Assembly: GCF_945859705.1 (NCBI RefSeq)
Contig: NC_079137.1
Location: 56,142,552-56,206,551 of the forward strand
Direction of reading: 5' to 3'
DNA from: Episyrphus balteatus
Taxonomy: Eukaryota; Arthropoda; Insecta; Diptera; Syrphidae
DNA length: 64,000 bases
Shown here: positions 18,978-28,277 of the stretch, piece after piece
Layout: the number at the start of each line of letters is the position of its first letter
How positions within the stretch are numbered: the stretch's first letter is position 1
Notes under the pieces: model-generated
What the model was told of the DNA's origin: nothing
What the model saw: the letters and a program-made list of their open reading frames with translations, nothing else
Database searches by the model: none
Made by a program: the position numbers and the translations under genes

Positions 18978-21145
18978 ATTTTATCTTTTCAATTTTTTTA
19001 TTTCGACTTAAGCTATTCTGTCTTATTGCCACAGGCATAATTATTTAATTTTACTAATTTATAAAATACAGAATTTGGGGATACATCATATTGGAAACTT
19101 CCAAATAATTATGACTCCAACCAGGATAGTTTTTAAACATATTGTTCAGGTAATATAAAACTATTTAAAATTAAGTTTTGTATTTATTTTTTTTTAAGCT
19201 AATTTTGTTAATAAGTTTTATTGACAAAATTTTGAAAAATTGATTGATTGAATTTTGTCAAGCAGAATCTTGAAACAGCAGAATTTTGAAAACAAAAATG
19301 AAAAACAATAGTAAATTACTATTCCGTTTCTATTTCCTAACTCATTTTTCTGTTTGTATCAAACTTATTCAAAAATTAAACCTCACAGTGAAATTTTTTT
19401 TTACCCTTGTGTTTTTATCGTGGCTGTGACAAATCAGAATAATATAATTGCTGTAGGTATTTATAGTTTCATTTAAACTTAAAACATAAAAATGCAAAAA
19501 AAATATCGAATGGTCACTGTGGTGTATGCGTAATATTTCATACGATAGCCAATTAAGATTAAGGGGATTGGATTTAATTTTGGAAAAAAGAAAAAATAAT
19601 GACTTCTGGAACGCCTATCGTATTTCATTATAAATCAATAAAACATACAAAATACAACCTATAACGGAATATTGTGGAGCTCACCTACCCAAAGCTCACA
19701 TCGCCTAAGTTAAACATATTTTCAGCTCAATTTAATTTCTCTGAAATATTTTAATTTAAAAATAATTTAACATATCTACAACATTTTATAACTACCCCAA
19801 TTTTTTTTAATCATAAATTTAGCATCAGATAATATATCTAGTTTTTTTTCGCACAGAAATGCCATACGTTTAATAAAATGCCCTTCTATGGAAAAAGTGT
19901 TGACTTTTCCGCAAACACAAATAAACAAACACACAAATATTGATGATGAATGGGTAAAGTGCGGCAAAGTGCAGGATATCTTACTACTATTTTTTTTTTA
20001 TTTTTACTTTTTTTTGCCTGTTAATAAACTTCCGCTTCGCTCCCAGTAGTGGGTGTATGCGAAATGAATTGAAATTTTAATTGAATTCGCGTAGGCGGAT
20101 GTTTAACACACATTTGAACTTGCGATAAATGTTTAAATAGTTCTTTGCCATAGACAGCTACAACAGGCAGCATCAGCATCGAAAGCAAACGATGCGATGG
20201 CCATGGCATGGCAGGGCGAAGTATAGACATGAGACTCAGGTTAAGCTACACATATAGGCAAGGTACATACTAGATGCTCTGAGCTGTGCGATCTATGGGA
20301 ACATGAAATTGCACAGGATGTCGACCAAACCAAGTGAATCATTCTGGGAGCTCGTGTATATGCGGTTGATTATACGTACGTGGTTTTGGCTGTTTTTATG
20401 TGTATATATTGACATTCAAGCGCACTTTCCACTGTGAAAGAAAATATAAAAGCAAAAAATTGAGTGAGATATTGTTATGCAATAGCGTGAGTGAATTTTC
20501 TAAAATCGTAGTATGGACCAAAAAAGTAAATAGTCTGGGTCTAATGTGTCATATTAAGAATTTGTATCAGGAATTTTAAAAGTAATATTCCACATTCAAA
20601 AAGGGTTTGAGATTCCCAATTCTCATAATCCTAGTAGAAACATTTTGAAGTAAAAAAATGGTGGGATTTAAATTATAATTTTTTCAAATTTTCTATTGAT
20701 TGGTATGCAAAAATTTTAAACATTGTTTAAAGTTTAGTTTTTAAGAAAGGGACCAGCTTCCTTTATAACACTATATCTTTGACTATAATTTCAGCCAACC
20801 CAAAGTCGAGGAGCATCCGAATGCGTGGGCATCACTCTGGTTTAAGAGCTTTAGAATTCAACATTTTTTCAAACCACTTCTATGGGAATTGTTTTAAGCG
20901 CTCTCGTGTGTTGTGATTTTATGGATTTTAAGTTGTTTGAATGAAGGAGGATCAAAGAGGCGTTTGAGTTACACGTAATAAAACTACAATTTATAAAGGA
21001 AGACCTTAATATGTTTTATTGGGTGATTCTTTTGCAGAGTAGGTAGCTTAACAAATTTTAGACTTGCAACATTTAAAAAAAATCGAAATCAAATCAATAG
21101 CTCGAGCAAAAATGTAAATTGAATTAAAAAAAAATAAACTTTTTT
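18978..21145. other. unassigned spacer left of the errantivirus
   Basis: No gene recognised. From about 20020 to 20420 base composition is less AT-rich, with few homopolymers (for example GGCAGCATCAGCATCGAAAG at 20166), unlike the surroundings. The stretch may be conserved non-coding or regulatory DNA. The 69-codon - strand frame there has no family signature. The remainder is AT-rich. Confidence 0.35.
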
Positions 21146-21344
21146 TCGCCGAGTTAACACTTCGATTCTATTCAAGATGAATCATCTTGAAGTGTTATTA
21201 AAATTTACCGGAAATATGACATCCGTCAAATAAACATCTTCAACAGTTCTCATGGTAATATGATACCAATGAGAACGTATAGCATGGATCATCGATCATC
21301 AACCATCAGCTGAATCATCCATCGACATCAAGTGGATGATATAG

Positions 21345-21378
21345 TCAGTTCATAGATACTCATCAAGCAAACCGGTTC
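21345..21378 (+). promoter_or_regulatory. LTR core promoter: initiator plus DPE
   Basis: TCAGTT (21345-21350) matches the arthropod initiator TCAGTY. Taking its A (21347) as +1, GGTTC sits at 21374-21378, exactly +28 to +32, and fits the DPE consensus RGWYV. No TATA box is visible 25-35 bp upstream. The same pair occurs in the 3' LTR at 28068-28101. Confidence 0.7.
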
Positions 21379-21415
21379 TAAAATTGTAGTTTAGGTTATT
21401 ATCTAAGTTCATTTA

Positions 21416-21421
21416 AATAAA
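21416..21421 (+). promoter_or_regulatory. LTR poly(A) signal
   Basis: AATAAA lies 69 bp after the predicted transcription start. The functional copy is the one in the 3' LTR at 28139-28144, where the transcript would be cleaved. Confidence 0.7.
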
Positions 21422-21463
21422 AGTTCTTTTTTAAAAACCCAAACAGGAATTGCAATTATTAAT

Positions 21464-21481
21464 TGGCGCCCGAGCAGGGAC
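21464..21481 (+). other. primer binding site, tRNA-Lys type
   Basis: TGGCGCCCGAGCAGGGAC directly follows the 5' LTR. It differs at one position from the site known to pair with the 3' end of tRNA-Lys (UUU) in other retroviruses. It would prime minus-strand cDNA synthesis. Confidence 0.85.
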
Positions 21482-22295
21482 ACGCGAATAGTTTTTAATT
21501 GAAGTTTAATTTTGCTAAGAGTGCAGTGACGGTTATTAAAACCCAGCATCGAAAAATTTTACTATTCAAAATTTTAAGCTATAGTGCATCCAAAGGGGAG
21601 AACAGTACAAAGTATCCTCTAGCCGCGTGTGAAATTTTAAAGTGAATAAATAAGTTTTAATTAACAAAATAAGTTTTGTAATGCAGTGACGATTTTTAAT
21701 TTTAAAATCAAGCAGTGACGTTTTTTTTTAATTTTAAATCCAGCAGAAAAATTTTCAACAATTTTAACTTGCGTACTAAATCTAAAAACTCAGTAGTCCT
21801 ACTCAACATAAAACATTGAGAGGCAAAAAGTTTAATTACAACAGATCATGAGAAGTATACTTATAAAGTAGAAAATCAGAAAAATAATTAAAACAAAAAA
21901 AATAAAATATTTTTTATAAACATATATTCAGTGAAGTGAAACTGAACAATTATAAAGACAAACAGAGTGAAAGAGAAGAAAGACAAAAACAAAATAAATG
22001 AAATAAAGAAAATAAAAAAATTTTTAAAATATATTCAGTACTCATAATAAAGAAAGACAGGAAGTGAAGAATAAACAAATATTTTTACGAAGTCATCATT
22101 GATCAGTGTTAAGCAGAGATTCAACTCTACATCAACAAATCAACAATAATTATATAGTAAGAAAATTTTTATTTAAAAAAAAAAAATATTTAATTAATTA
22201 AGGAAATTAAAAAAAAATTACTATACTTATTATTAAGAATCTTTATTTATAAAATTAAATTTTATATAAATATCTATAAAACAAAAAAACTCAAT
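21482..22295 (+). other. errantivirus untranslated leader
   Basis: AT-rich leader of about 0.8 kb. GCAGTGACG occurs three times (21523, 21683, 21712), each followed by a T-rich stretch. A splice-donor-like ATA|GTAAGA at 22157 could serve the env mRNA. It may also hold the packaging signal; nothing specific is visible for that. Confidence 0.6.
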
Positions 22296-23411
22296 ATGGC
22301 ATTAACAGTGGATCAGATACATACGTTGATTTCTCAGACAGTAGCCGAAAGTACGGACAAACTAGATAAGAAAATAGATGACTTGACGAAATTATTAGGT
22401 AGATTAGCTCCCATTGATAACATTGAACCATACGAGGACGTTACAATAGACCCACTTATAACAACCACAGAAAGTTTAGAGTTAGTTAAAAGTTTGCAAA
22501 AGTTTGATGGGGAAAACTATATTAGCTGGCGGACATCAGTAATCCACTGCATGAAAGCTTATGAATGTTGTAAAGGTAGTTCAAGTTACTTTACAGCAGT
22601 TAACATATTAAGAAACAAAATAATAGGGAAAGCTAATGACGTGCTGACATCTCATGGTACGCCATTGAATGTCAATGCAATAATAGGACGATTAGACCTA
22701 ACTTACGAAGATAAAAGACCAGTACACATGTTACAAACCGAACTATCGAGTGCTAGGCAGGGGAAACAAACTTTGCAACAGTTCTATGATCAAGTTAGTC
22801 AGTTACTGACATTAATAACTAATAAAACAATAATGAGTTATGGGCCTAGAACGGCCGAAACTAATGTGCTCATTAATGTAGCCCGAGAGAACGCTTTGAG
22901 AGTGTTCATAATGGGATTAAATCAACCCATGAGTAACATCGTATTCTCTCTTAATCCTGGTGATCTGCCAAATGCGTTGGCCAGAGCTCAAGAAATTGAG
23001 GTAAACCAGAATCAAAGATTAAGGGATATAAATCCAAATCCACATAGAATGGATTATAATAGAGGAATACCTCAACTTCAGCTTCCACCTATACCAAGGT
23101 ACACAAATAATAACAATAATAATAATAACAGACAGAATTTCATACCGAGACAGAATAATCAATTTATTCCACCACCGCAAAGAATGGACTTAGCAAGTGG
23201 AAACTACCATCCTCCTAAGCCCCAAACAAATAACAATTATTACAATCAAAACAGATATTTACATAACAATCCATATAGGGACCAACGTTTTAATAACGAA
23301 ATAAGAAACAATAACAACCCTTTCAAGCGCGATAGGCCACGAAGTGAACAGATTCCGGTAAAAACACCGAGATTAAATAATTTAGATGAAGGGGATAATT
23401 TTTTAGAATAA
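22296..23411 (+). CDS. gag: Gag polyprotein of the errantivirus
   Basis: 371 residues, intact. It would form the capsid/nucleocapsid core of the intracellular particle. The N-terminus is short and helical with charged heptads (about residues 1-35). The middle part (about 60-235) carries capsid-like segments such as LQKFDGENYISWR and QGKQTLQQFYDQV, typical of gypsy-type Gag. From about residue 240 it becomes rich in Asn, Gln, Pro and Arg, with a run of Asn. No CCHC zinc knuckle is present, so a basic tail presumably binds RNA, as in related errantiviruses. The stop TAA at 23409 lies just after a slippery heptamer that moves ribosomes into pol. The ATG chosen is the first of this frame after the leader. 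Confidence 0.93.
   Translation: MALTVDQIHTLISQTVAESTDKLDKKIDDLTKLLGRLAPIDNIEPYEDVTIDPLITTTESLELVKSLQKFDGENYISWRTSVIHCMKAYECCKGSSSYFTAVNILRNKIIGKANDVLTSHGTPLNVNAIIGRLDLTYEDKRPVHMLQTELSSARQGKQTLQQFYDQVSQLLTLITNKTIMSYGPRTAETNVLINVARENALRVFIMGLNQPMSNIVFSLNPGDLPNALARAQEIEVNQNQRLRDINPNPHRMDYNRGIPQLQLPPIPRYTNNNNNNNNRQNFIPRQNNQFIPPPQRMDLASGNYHPPKPQTNNNYYNQNRYLHNNPYRDQRFNNEIRNNNNPFKRDRPRSEQIPVKTPRLNNLDEGDNFLE
23399..23405 (+). promoter_or_regulatory. -1 ribosomal frameshift site between gag and pol
   Basis: T TTT TTA in the gag frame, the U UUU UUA class of slippery heptamer, ends two codons before the gag stop. The pol frame (-1) has a stop at 23396-23398 and is open from 23399 onward, so the shift can occur only in this 13-base overlap. 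A downstream stimulatory structure was not identified by eye. Confidence 0.8.
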
Positions 23412-25672
23412 GGAACGACCTGCCTTTTATAAAAAGAACAGATCCAAAGACAGGCCGTATATTTACAATTTTAATTGACACCGGTGCAACACATAGTTAC
23501 GTTAAACCAGGTTTATTCAAAAATAAAGATTTAGAAAGGACTACAAAGGTCAGAAGCGTCCATGGGACAAGCATTATAAACAAGTATCAGGAGATAAATA
23601 TGTTAGGAATTAAGGATATTTTTTACGAAATTAAAGAATTAAAAGATTATGATATAATTGTAGGAATAAGAACACTCAGGAAAATTAAAGGCAAAATAAA
23701 TATAGTCGATGGTACATTAGAATACGAAAAAGGCATAGTACCTTTACTATTCAATGACGAACTATTGAACAATTTGGCAATCTGCATGAGTACAGATGAA
23801 ACCTATATAGAAAAATTGAAATCAATTTTAAAACGTTTTCAAGGTATTTTTACAGAAAAACCGAATTATCTTCCATATAATACGAACATAGTAGCGACTA
23901 TAGATACTACAACAGACGATCCAATATGGTCAAAATCATATCCATATCCGCAAGCAGTAAGCAATTTTGTAAACAATGAAATAAATAATATGTTGGAAAA
24001 TAATATAATAACGCCAAGCAGATCTGCATATAATTCACCAGTGTGGGTAGTTGATAAGAAAGGTACTAATGAAGACGGATCCAAAAAACACAGATTAGTC
24101 ATAGACTACAAAAAGCTAAATTCATTCACTAAGACAGACAAGTATCCAATGTCAGATACTTCAGTAATTTTGTTCAATTTAGGAAAGTCTAAATTCTTCA
24201 CGACACTAGACTTACAAAGTGGTTTCCACCAAATAATGATGAAAAAGGAAGACAGAGAAAAAACAGCTTTTAGCGTAAACAATGGAAAATACGAGTTCCT
24301 TCGTATGCCATTCGGGTTGAAGAATGCACCCTCTTTATTTCAAAGAGCTATGGATGATATTCTAAGACCTTACATAGGGAAATTTTGCCACGTATATATC
24401 GACGATGTGATCATATTTTCTGAATCGGAAGAAAAACACTTGGAACACATAGAAATCATAATTAAAGCATTAAGCGAAGCCAACATGAAGATAAGTAGTG
24501 AAAAAAGCAAGTATTTTATGCAGGAAGTAGAATTTTTAGGATATGTTGTTTCCTACAACAGTATTAAAACGGATCCAAAGAAAGTAAAAACTATTAAGGA
24601 ATACCCAGAACCTAAGACATTAAGACAGTTAAGATCTTTTTTGGGACTAAGCGGTTACTATCGTAAATTCATAAGAAATTACGCTATGATCAGCAAGCCA
24701 TTAACAAAGTATTTAAGAGACCAAGACGCAAACACAAAAAGTAAATTTATACCGATAGAATTAGATAATGAGGGGAAAAGAGCATTCCAAATTTTAAAAG
24801 ACAAGTTAGAAGAAAATATAATATTGAACCAGCCAAACTTTGAAGAAGGTTTTGAATTAACAACTGATGCAAGTAACTCAGCCATAGGTGCAGTGCTTAG
24901 TCAAAATAACAAACCAATAACTTTCATAAGTAGGGGATTAAGTGTAACCGAAGAAGGCTATGCAACAAATGAAAAAGAATTATTAGCAATTGTTTGGAGT
25001 TTGAAAAATTTGAGGAACTACCTCTATGGAACAAGCGGCATCCATATATATACGGACCACCAACCATTAACATTCGCTATGTCAGATAAAAACCCCAACG
25101 CAAAAATGAAACGATGGAGGGAATTTGTAGAAGAATATTCTCCTATTATAAAATACAAACCAGGTAGAGAGAATGTAGTAGCAGATGCTTTAAGCAGACA
25201 AGAATTAAATATGATGGACTCGGACGTTGCAACAGTACATAGTACTCAAAGTAGTCCAGTTGAAGAAATAAAAAGATTAGGAGGTATAATTAATAGATTT
25301 AGGAATCAGTTAATCATTAAAGAAGGAAATAACAATAGTATTAGTAGTGAACAAGTACATAAAGGATACTGGCGACACACAGTAATATATAAAGATGAAA
25401 ATATATTTAGTGATTTTAAAGAAATTATTAGGAAAGGCATTAATGCAATACATTCCAGCGAGGAATTATTATTTAAACTAAAACCAAAGTTATTAAGTGA
25501 ATACCCCACTACTCAGTTTGCATATGTAACAAATATAGTAGAAGACATTGTTGACAAAGACACACAAATAACTATTCTAAAAAACGAACATAATAGAGCG
25601 CATCGTGATTCAAGAATTTCAAACAGATTACAACAAAATATTACTGGCCTGAATGCTTTAAACAATTATTAG
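23402..25672 (+). CDS. pol: Pol polyprotein, first part: protease, reverse transcriptase, RNase H, start of integrase
   Basis: Read by -1 shift from gag. The aspartic protease active site LIDTGATHSYV lies at about 23471-23503. The reverse transcriptase follows: SPVWVVDKK, RLVIDYKKLN, TTLDLQSGFHQI, FLRMPFGLKNAPSLFQ, and the catalytic YIDD at 24395-24406, then LGYVVS and LRSFLGLSGYYRKF. RNase H shows LTTDASNSAIGAVLSQ, EKELLAIVWSLKNLRNYLYG and YTDHQPLTF; the tail PGRENVVADALSRQE is standard. The integrase zinc-binding histidines (HNRAH) are near 25588-25604. About 20 codons later the frame ends in stops, although homology continues in the neighbouring frame from 25609. The break therefore lies near 25607, inside the integrase N-terminal domain. 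All catalytic residues before it are intact. Confidence 0.95.
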   Translation, partial: FRIRNDLPFIKRTDPKTGRIFTILIDTGATHSYVKPGLFKNKDLERTTKVRSVHGTSIINKYQEINMLGIKDIFYEIKELKDYDIIVGIRTLRKIKGKINIVDGTLEYEKGIVPLLFNDELLNNLAICMSTDETYIEKLKSILKRFQGIFTEKPNYLPYNTNIVATIDTTTDDPIWSKSYPYPQAVSNFVNNEINNMLENNIITPSRSAYNSPVWVVDKKGTNEDGSKKHRLVIDYKKLNSFTKTDKYPMSDTSVILFNLGKSKFFTTLDLQSGFHQIMMKKEDREKTAFSVNNGKYEFLRMPFGLKNAPSLFQRAMDDILRPYIGKFCHVYIDDVIIFSESEEKHLEHIEIIIKALSEANMKISSEKSKYFMQEVEFLGYVVSYNSIKTDPKKVKTIKEYPEPKTLRQLRSFLGLSGYYRKFIRNYAMISKPLTKYLRDQDANTKSKFIPIELDNEGKRAFQILKDKLEENIILNQPNFEEGFELTTDASNSAIGAVLSQNNKPITFISRGLSVTEEGYATNEKELLAIVWSLKNLRNYLYGTSGIHIYTDHQPLTFAMSDKNPNAKMKRWREFVEEYSPIIKYKPGRENVVADALSRQELNMMDSDVATVHSTQSSPVEEIKRLGGIINRFRNQLIIKEGNNNSISSEQVHKGYWRHTVIYKDENIFSDFKEIIRKGINAIHSSEELLFKLKPKLLSEYPTTQFAYVTNIVEDIVDKDTQITILKNEHNRAHRDSRISNRLQQNITGLNALNNY

Positions 25673-26442
25673 ATTTAACAAGAAATTGCTCTGTTTGCAA
25701 AGAAAACAAATATGATAGACATCCAGTTAGATATAGGATTGGAGAGGCTCCAATTCCAAAGAAAGGGGGGGAACGAATACATGCTGATATATACTATATA
25801 GACAATAATCAATTTTTAACCATGATAGATTCTTTTTCAAAATTTCTCATAGTAAGACATATTGAAAGTAAAATAGATGCTAAGGATAAACTCATTGAAA
25901 CAATACCAATATTTGGCAGAGTTGAAACACTTGTAACTGATAATGAAAAGACATTTTGCACACCATCAGCACAACTAGAATTAGAAAGACTAGGCGTCAA
26001 ACATGAGAGAACAGCTCCAAACCATAGTAGAACGAATGGTATGATAGAAAGAGTGCACAGCACATTGACTGAAATTATACGAATTACGAAAACAGATATC
26101 CATGCGGAAACAAATGAAATAATGCCATTTGTCGTTAAAAAATATAATGAATCAATTCATTCAGTGACTAACTTCCGACCAATAGACGTGTTTCATAACT
26201 TTGAAAAACATATTAGTTTGACAAATGTATTAAAAGAAAAACAAGATAAGGATCTTGCGTACTTTAACAAAAACAGGACAGAAATAGAATTTAGACCAGG
26301 ACAAAAAGTACACGAAAAATCGACACGAAGGCAAGGGAAAGTAAAACCTTTGTATAAAAAAAGAATAGTAAAAGAAGATAGAGGAAGAGTTATACTAGAC
26401 AGTAAGGATAGGATCATACACAAAGATAATTTGAAAAAATAA
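25609..26442 (+). CDS. pol: Pol, second part: integrase (cysteine pair, DDE core, C-terminal domain) in a different frame
   Basis: Continues the integrase in frame +1 relative to window base 1, whereas the upstream part is in the next frame. The reading is open from 25609; the first ATG is 25822, but this is a continuation and not a separate gene. YYWPECFKQ and the zinc-binding NCSVC come first. The DDE triad follows: D in HADIYYID (about 25780), D in LVTDNEK, and E in NGMIERVHS, with 35 residues between the second D and the E, as usual. A basic C-terminal region (QGKVKPLYKKRIVKED) ends at TAA 26440-26442. The frame change is a single-position event; it may be a true mutation of this copy or a sequence error. 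Confidence 0.92.
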   Translation, partial: FKNFKQITTKYYWPECFKQLLDLTRNCSVCKENKYDRHPVRYRIGEAPIPKKGGERIHADIYYIDNNQFLTMIDSFSKFLIVRHIESKIDAKDKLIETIPIFGRVETLVTDNEKTFCTPSAQLELERLGVKHERTAPNHSRTNGMIERVHSTLTEIIRITKTDIHAETNEIMPFVVKKYNESIHSVTNFRPIDVFHNFEKHISLTNVLKEKQDKDLAYFNKNRTEIEFRPGQKVHEKSTRRQGKVKPLYKKRIVKEDRGRVILDSKDRIIHKDNLKK

Positions 26443-26463
26443 TATATTCAAATTCAACACCAA

Positions 26464-26474
26464 TTCTATTTCAG
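26464..26474 (+). promoter_or_regulatory. splice acceptor for the env mRNA
   Basis: TTCTATTTCAG ends exactly before the env ATG at 26475. Errantivirus env is known to be made from a spliced subgenomic RNA. The donor could be 22157 in the leader (GTAAGA). Confidence 0.6.
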
Positions 26475-27551
26475 ATGACTAACAGTATCATACTAGTATT
26501 TTTGGCATTACTAGCCACGACATTTGCGCAAGTGCAAATAACAAACTATAGTACAGAGGAATACATTCTTATAGAGGACGGACCTGCTGCATTATTCTAC
26601 GAAAGAGGTGATGTTTATCACATAATAAATTTAACACATTACAAAAATATACTAAATGATATAAGAGGTAAAGGTGCTAGGGTAACCAGTTTAATTAAGA
26701 CGAATCTTGAAACTGCAGACAAATTAATTAATCAACTTATTATAAGAGATAGATTTAGACGAGGAATAAATGAGATCGGTACTCTATGGAAATGGATATC
26801 AGGAAGTCCAGACCATGATGACAAAATAAAGATAGAAACAAAACTACAGGAACTAATTGAATCTAACAACAAACAGTACCAAACAAATTCAATATTATTT
26901 AAAACAATAGAAAAACTGACCAGTGAGGACAATAACATTGACAAAGAAGACGAACTAATTTTAAAATTTATAATTGAAGATTTAAGAGACATTATCAATA
27001 CCATCAATTTAAGAAAAAATGGCATTTTAAATACAGTGATTTTAAATATAGAAGATTTAGAGAAAATAATAAAAACAGAAACAATGCCAGTTTCAATTAC
27101 AGATGTTTTAGATGCATCAGATTTTCAAATTATTCAAAATAAGGAAATAATCATGTTATACATTCAATACCCGATTGTTAAGGAAATAAACACTAAATTC
27201 ATTGTAGAAAGCATTAATATAGGTGATGGCAAGTTACAAATCCCAAATCAAATTGTATTGTACGAAGAAAAATATAAAATGGCAAATTGTAAACAAGAAT
27301 TAAACAATATGTATTGTAAAATAAGTAATGAAACTAATTGTCTAACAGATTTATTAAATAACAAGAAAGCAAACTGTCATAAAATAAAGGAGAAGAATCC
27401 AGACATTAAAATAATTAAAGATGGTATAATTTTTGTAAGTGGAGAAACCACAATCAATAGGAAAATATATAAGGGTACATATCTCATTAATTTCAAAAAT
27501 AATGTAACTATTAATTCTAAAATGTATGAAAATAAAAAACAAAAATTGTAA
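26475..27551 (+). CDS. env: Env glycoprotein of the errantivirus, ectodomain part
   Basis: 358 codons before a stop. Errantiviral Env is a class I fusion-type glycoprotein related to baculovirus F. A signal peptide covers residues 1-19 (hydrophobic IILVFLALLATTFA). A furin-type cleavage motif RDRFRR lies at 91-96, followed by the group's conserved G-x-N-E-x-G..K-W-I-S-G-x2-D-x-D block (97-116). Several N-x-S/T sites and Cys residues occur at about 270-310. A coiled-coil-like, Leu/Ile/Asn-rich helix spans about 115-200. The frame ends without a membrane segment; that segment follows in another frame. The break lies in an A-rich tract at about 27534-27545. Confidence 0.9.
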   Translation: MTNSIILVFLALLATTFAQVQITNYSTEEYILIEDGPAALFYERGDVYHIINLTHYKNILNDIRGKGARVTSLIKTNLETADKLINQLIIRDRFRRGINEIGTLWKWISGSPDHDDKIKIETKLQELIESNNKQYQTNSILFKTIEKLTSEDNNIDKEDELILKFIIEDLRDIINTINLRKNGILNTVILNIEDLEKIIKTETMPVSITDVLDASDFQIIQNKEIIMLYIQYPIVKEINTKFIVESINIGDGKLQIPNQIVLYEEKYKMANCKQELNNMYCKISNETNCLTDLLNNKKANCHKIKEKNPDIKIIKDGIIFVSGETTINRKIYKGTYLINFKNNVTINSKMYENKKQKL

Positions 27552-27862
27552 AACATTTTAAAATGAATGTACCATTAGAAATTAATATTTTGAAATATTT
27601 AGAATCAAGAAATGAAAAATTAAAATTCAGAAACATTGATCTAATTAAACCTTATATTGAAGATATAAAAGAACACCCAATATTGTGGGGAATAACTTTA
27701 AATATAATATTAATATTTAGTATTGTAATAGTTATTAAGATGTTGAAAATTTATAAAAGAAACGAAGAAAAGAAAAATAATTTAGCATTTAAGAAAGCAA
27801 CAATTAAATGTTTAACAGCAACAAGAAAAGCTATAGAAGAGCGATCGGGACGATCACTATAG
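27536..27862 (+). CDS. env: Env, C-terminal part with membrane anchor, in a different frame
   Basis: Open from 27536 (after a stop at 27533) to TAG at 27860; the first ATG is 27563. A membrane segment (about ILWGITLNIILIFSIVIVIKM) at roughly residues 39-59 from the ATG is followed by a short basic cytoplasmic tail rich in Lys/Arg. That is the expected end of Env, so I read it as the separated 3' part of the same gene. The A-run at the join suggests slippage or a homopolymer error. Confidence 0.82.
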   Translation, partial: KTKIVKHFKMNVPLEINILKYLESRNEKLKFRNIDLIKPYIEDIKEHPILWGITLNIILIFSIVIVIKMLKIYKRNEEKKNNLAFKKATIKCLTATRKAIEERSGRSL

Positions 27863-27864
27863 AA

Positions 27865-27874
27865 GTAAGGGGGG
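27865..27874 (+). other. polypurine tract
   Basis: A purine-rich run with six G (AGGGGGG within 27861-27874) immediately precedes the 3' LTR. It is the expected primer for plus-strand DNA synthesis. Confidence 0.85.
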
Positions 27875-28186
27875 AGTTAACACTTCGATTCTATTCAAGA
27901 TGAATCATCTTGAAGTGTTATTAAAATTTACCGGAAATATGACATCCGTCAAATAAACATCTTCAACAGTTCTCATGGTAATATGATACCAATGAGAACG
28001 TATAGCATGGATCATCGATCATCAACCATCAGCTGAATCATCCATCGACATCAAGTGGATGATATAGTCAGTTCATAGATACTCATCAAGCAAACCGGTT
28101 CTAAAATTGTAGTTTAGGTTATTATCTAAGTTCATTTAAATAAAAGTTCTTTTTTAAAAACCCAAACAGGAATTGCAATTATTAAT
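27875..28186 (+). repeat. 3' LTR of the errantivirus
   Basis: 312 bp, identical by eye to the 5' LTR at 21152-21463. It carries the functional poly(A) signal AATAAA at 28139-28144. It is followed by the target duplication TCGCCG (28187-28192). Confidence 0.97.
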
Positions 28187-28277
28187 TCGCCGCACTATAA
28201 AATTTAACCAAACTTTTAATTAGGAATTTTTTGAATGCAGTTTTCCTTGAAAAAAAAAGAAAGAGATTAGAAAAATG

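Larger units (their letters stand above)
21152..21463 (+). repeat. 5' LTR of the errantivirus
   Basis: 312 bp, identical by eye to 27875-28186. It starts AGTTAACACTTCG and ends GCAATTATTAAT. It opens with an inverted repeat (AACACTT..AAGATGA / TCATCTTGAAGTGTT, 21156-21200). It carries a TATA-less promoter (see 21345-21378) and AATAAA at 21416-21421. The last LTR base is ambiguous by one because the next base T can belong to the LTR or to the primer site; the 6-bp target duplication favours the border at 21463. Confidence 0.97.
21146..28192 (+). mobile_element. complete gypsy-clade errantivirus (LTR retrotransposon with env)
   Basis: The element spans 21152-28186 (7035 bp) between perfect 6-bp target duplications TCGCCG (21146-21151 and 28187-28192). 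The order is 5' LTR, tRNA-Lys-type primer site, leader, gag, pol (protease, reverse transcriptase, RNase H, integrase), env, polypurine tract, 3' LTR. The two 312-bp LTRs read as identical, so insertion was recent. Nevertheless pol changes frame inside the integrase region and env changes frame before its membrane anchor, so this copy as read cannot make complete Pol or Env. The env gene, the LTR ends AGTTAA..TTAAT and the staggered 6-bp duplication fit the insect errantivirus group. Confidence 0.97.

Noticed and set aside
27534..27545. Programmed frameshift joining the two env frames
   Set aside because: The A-run is preceded by T in the wrong phase for a -1 slippery heptamer, so mutation or sequence error is more likely.
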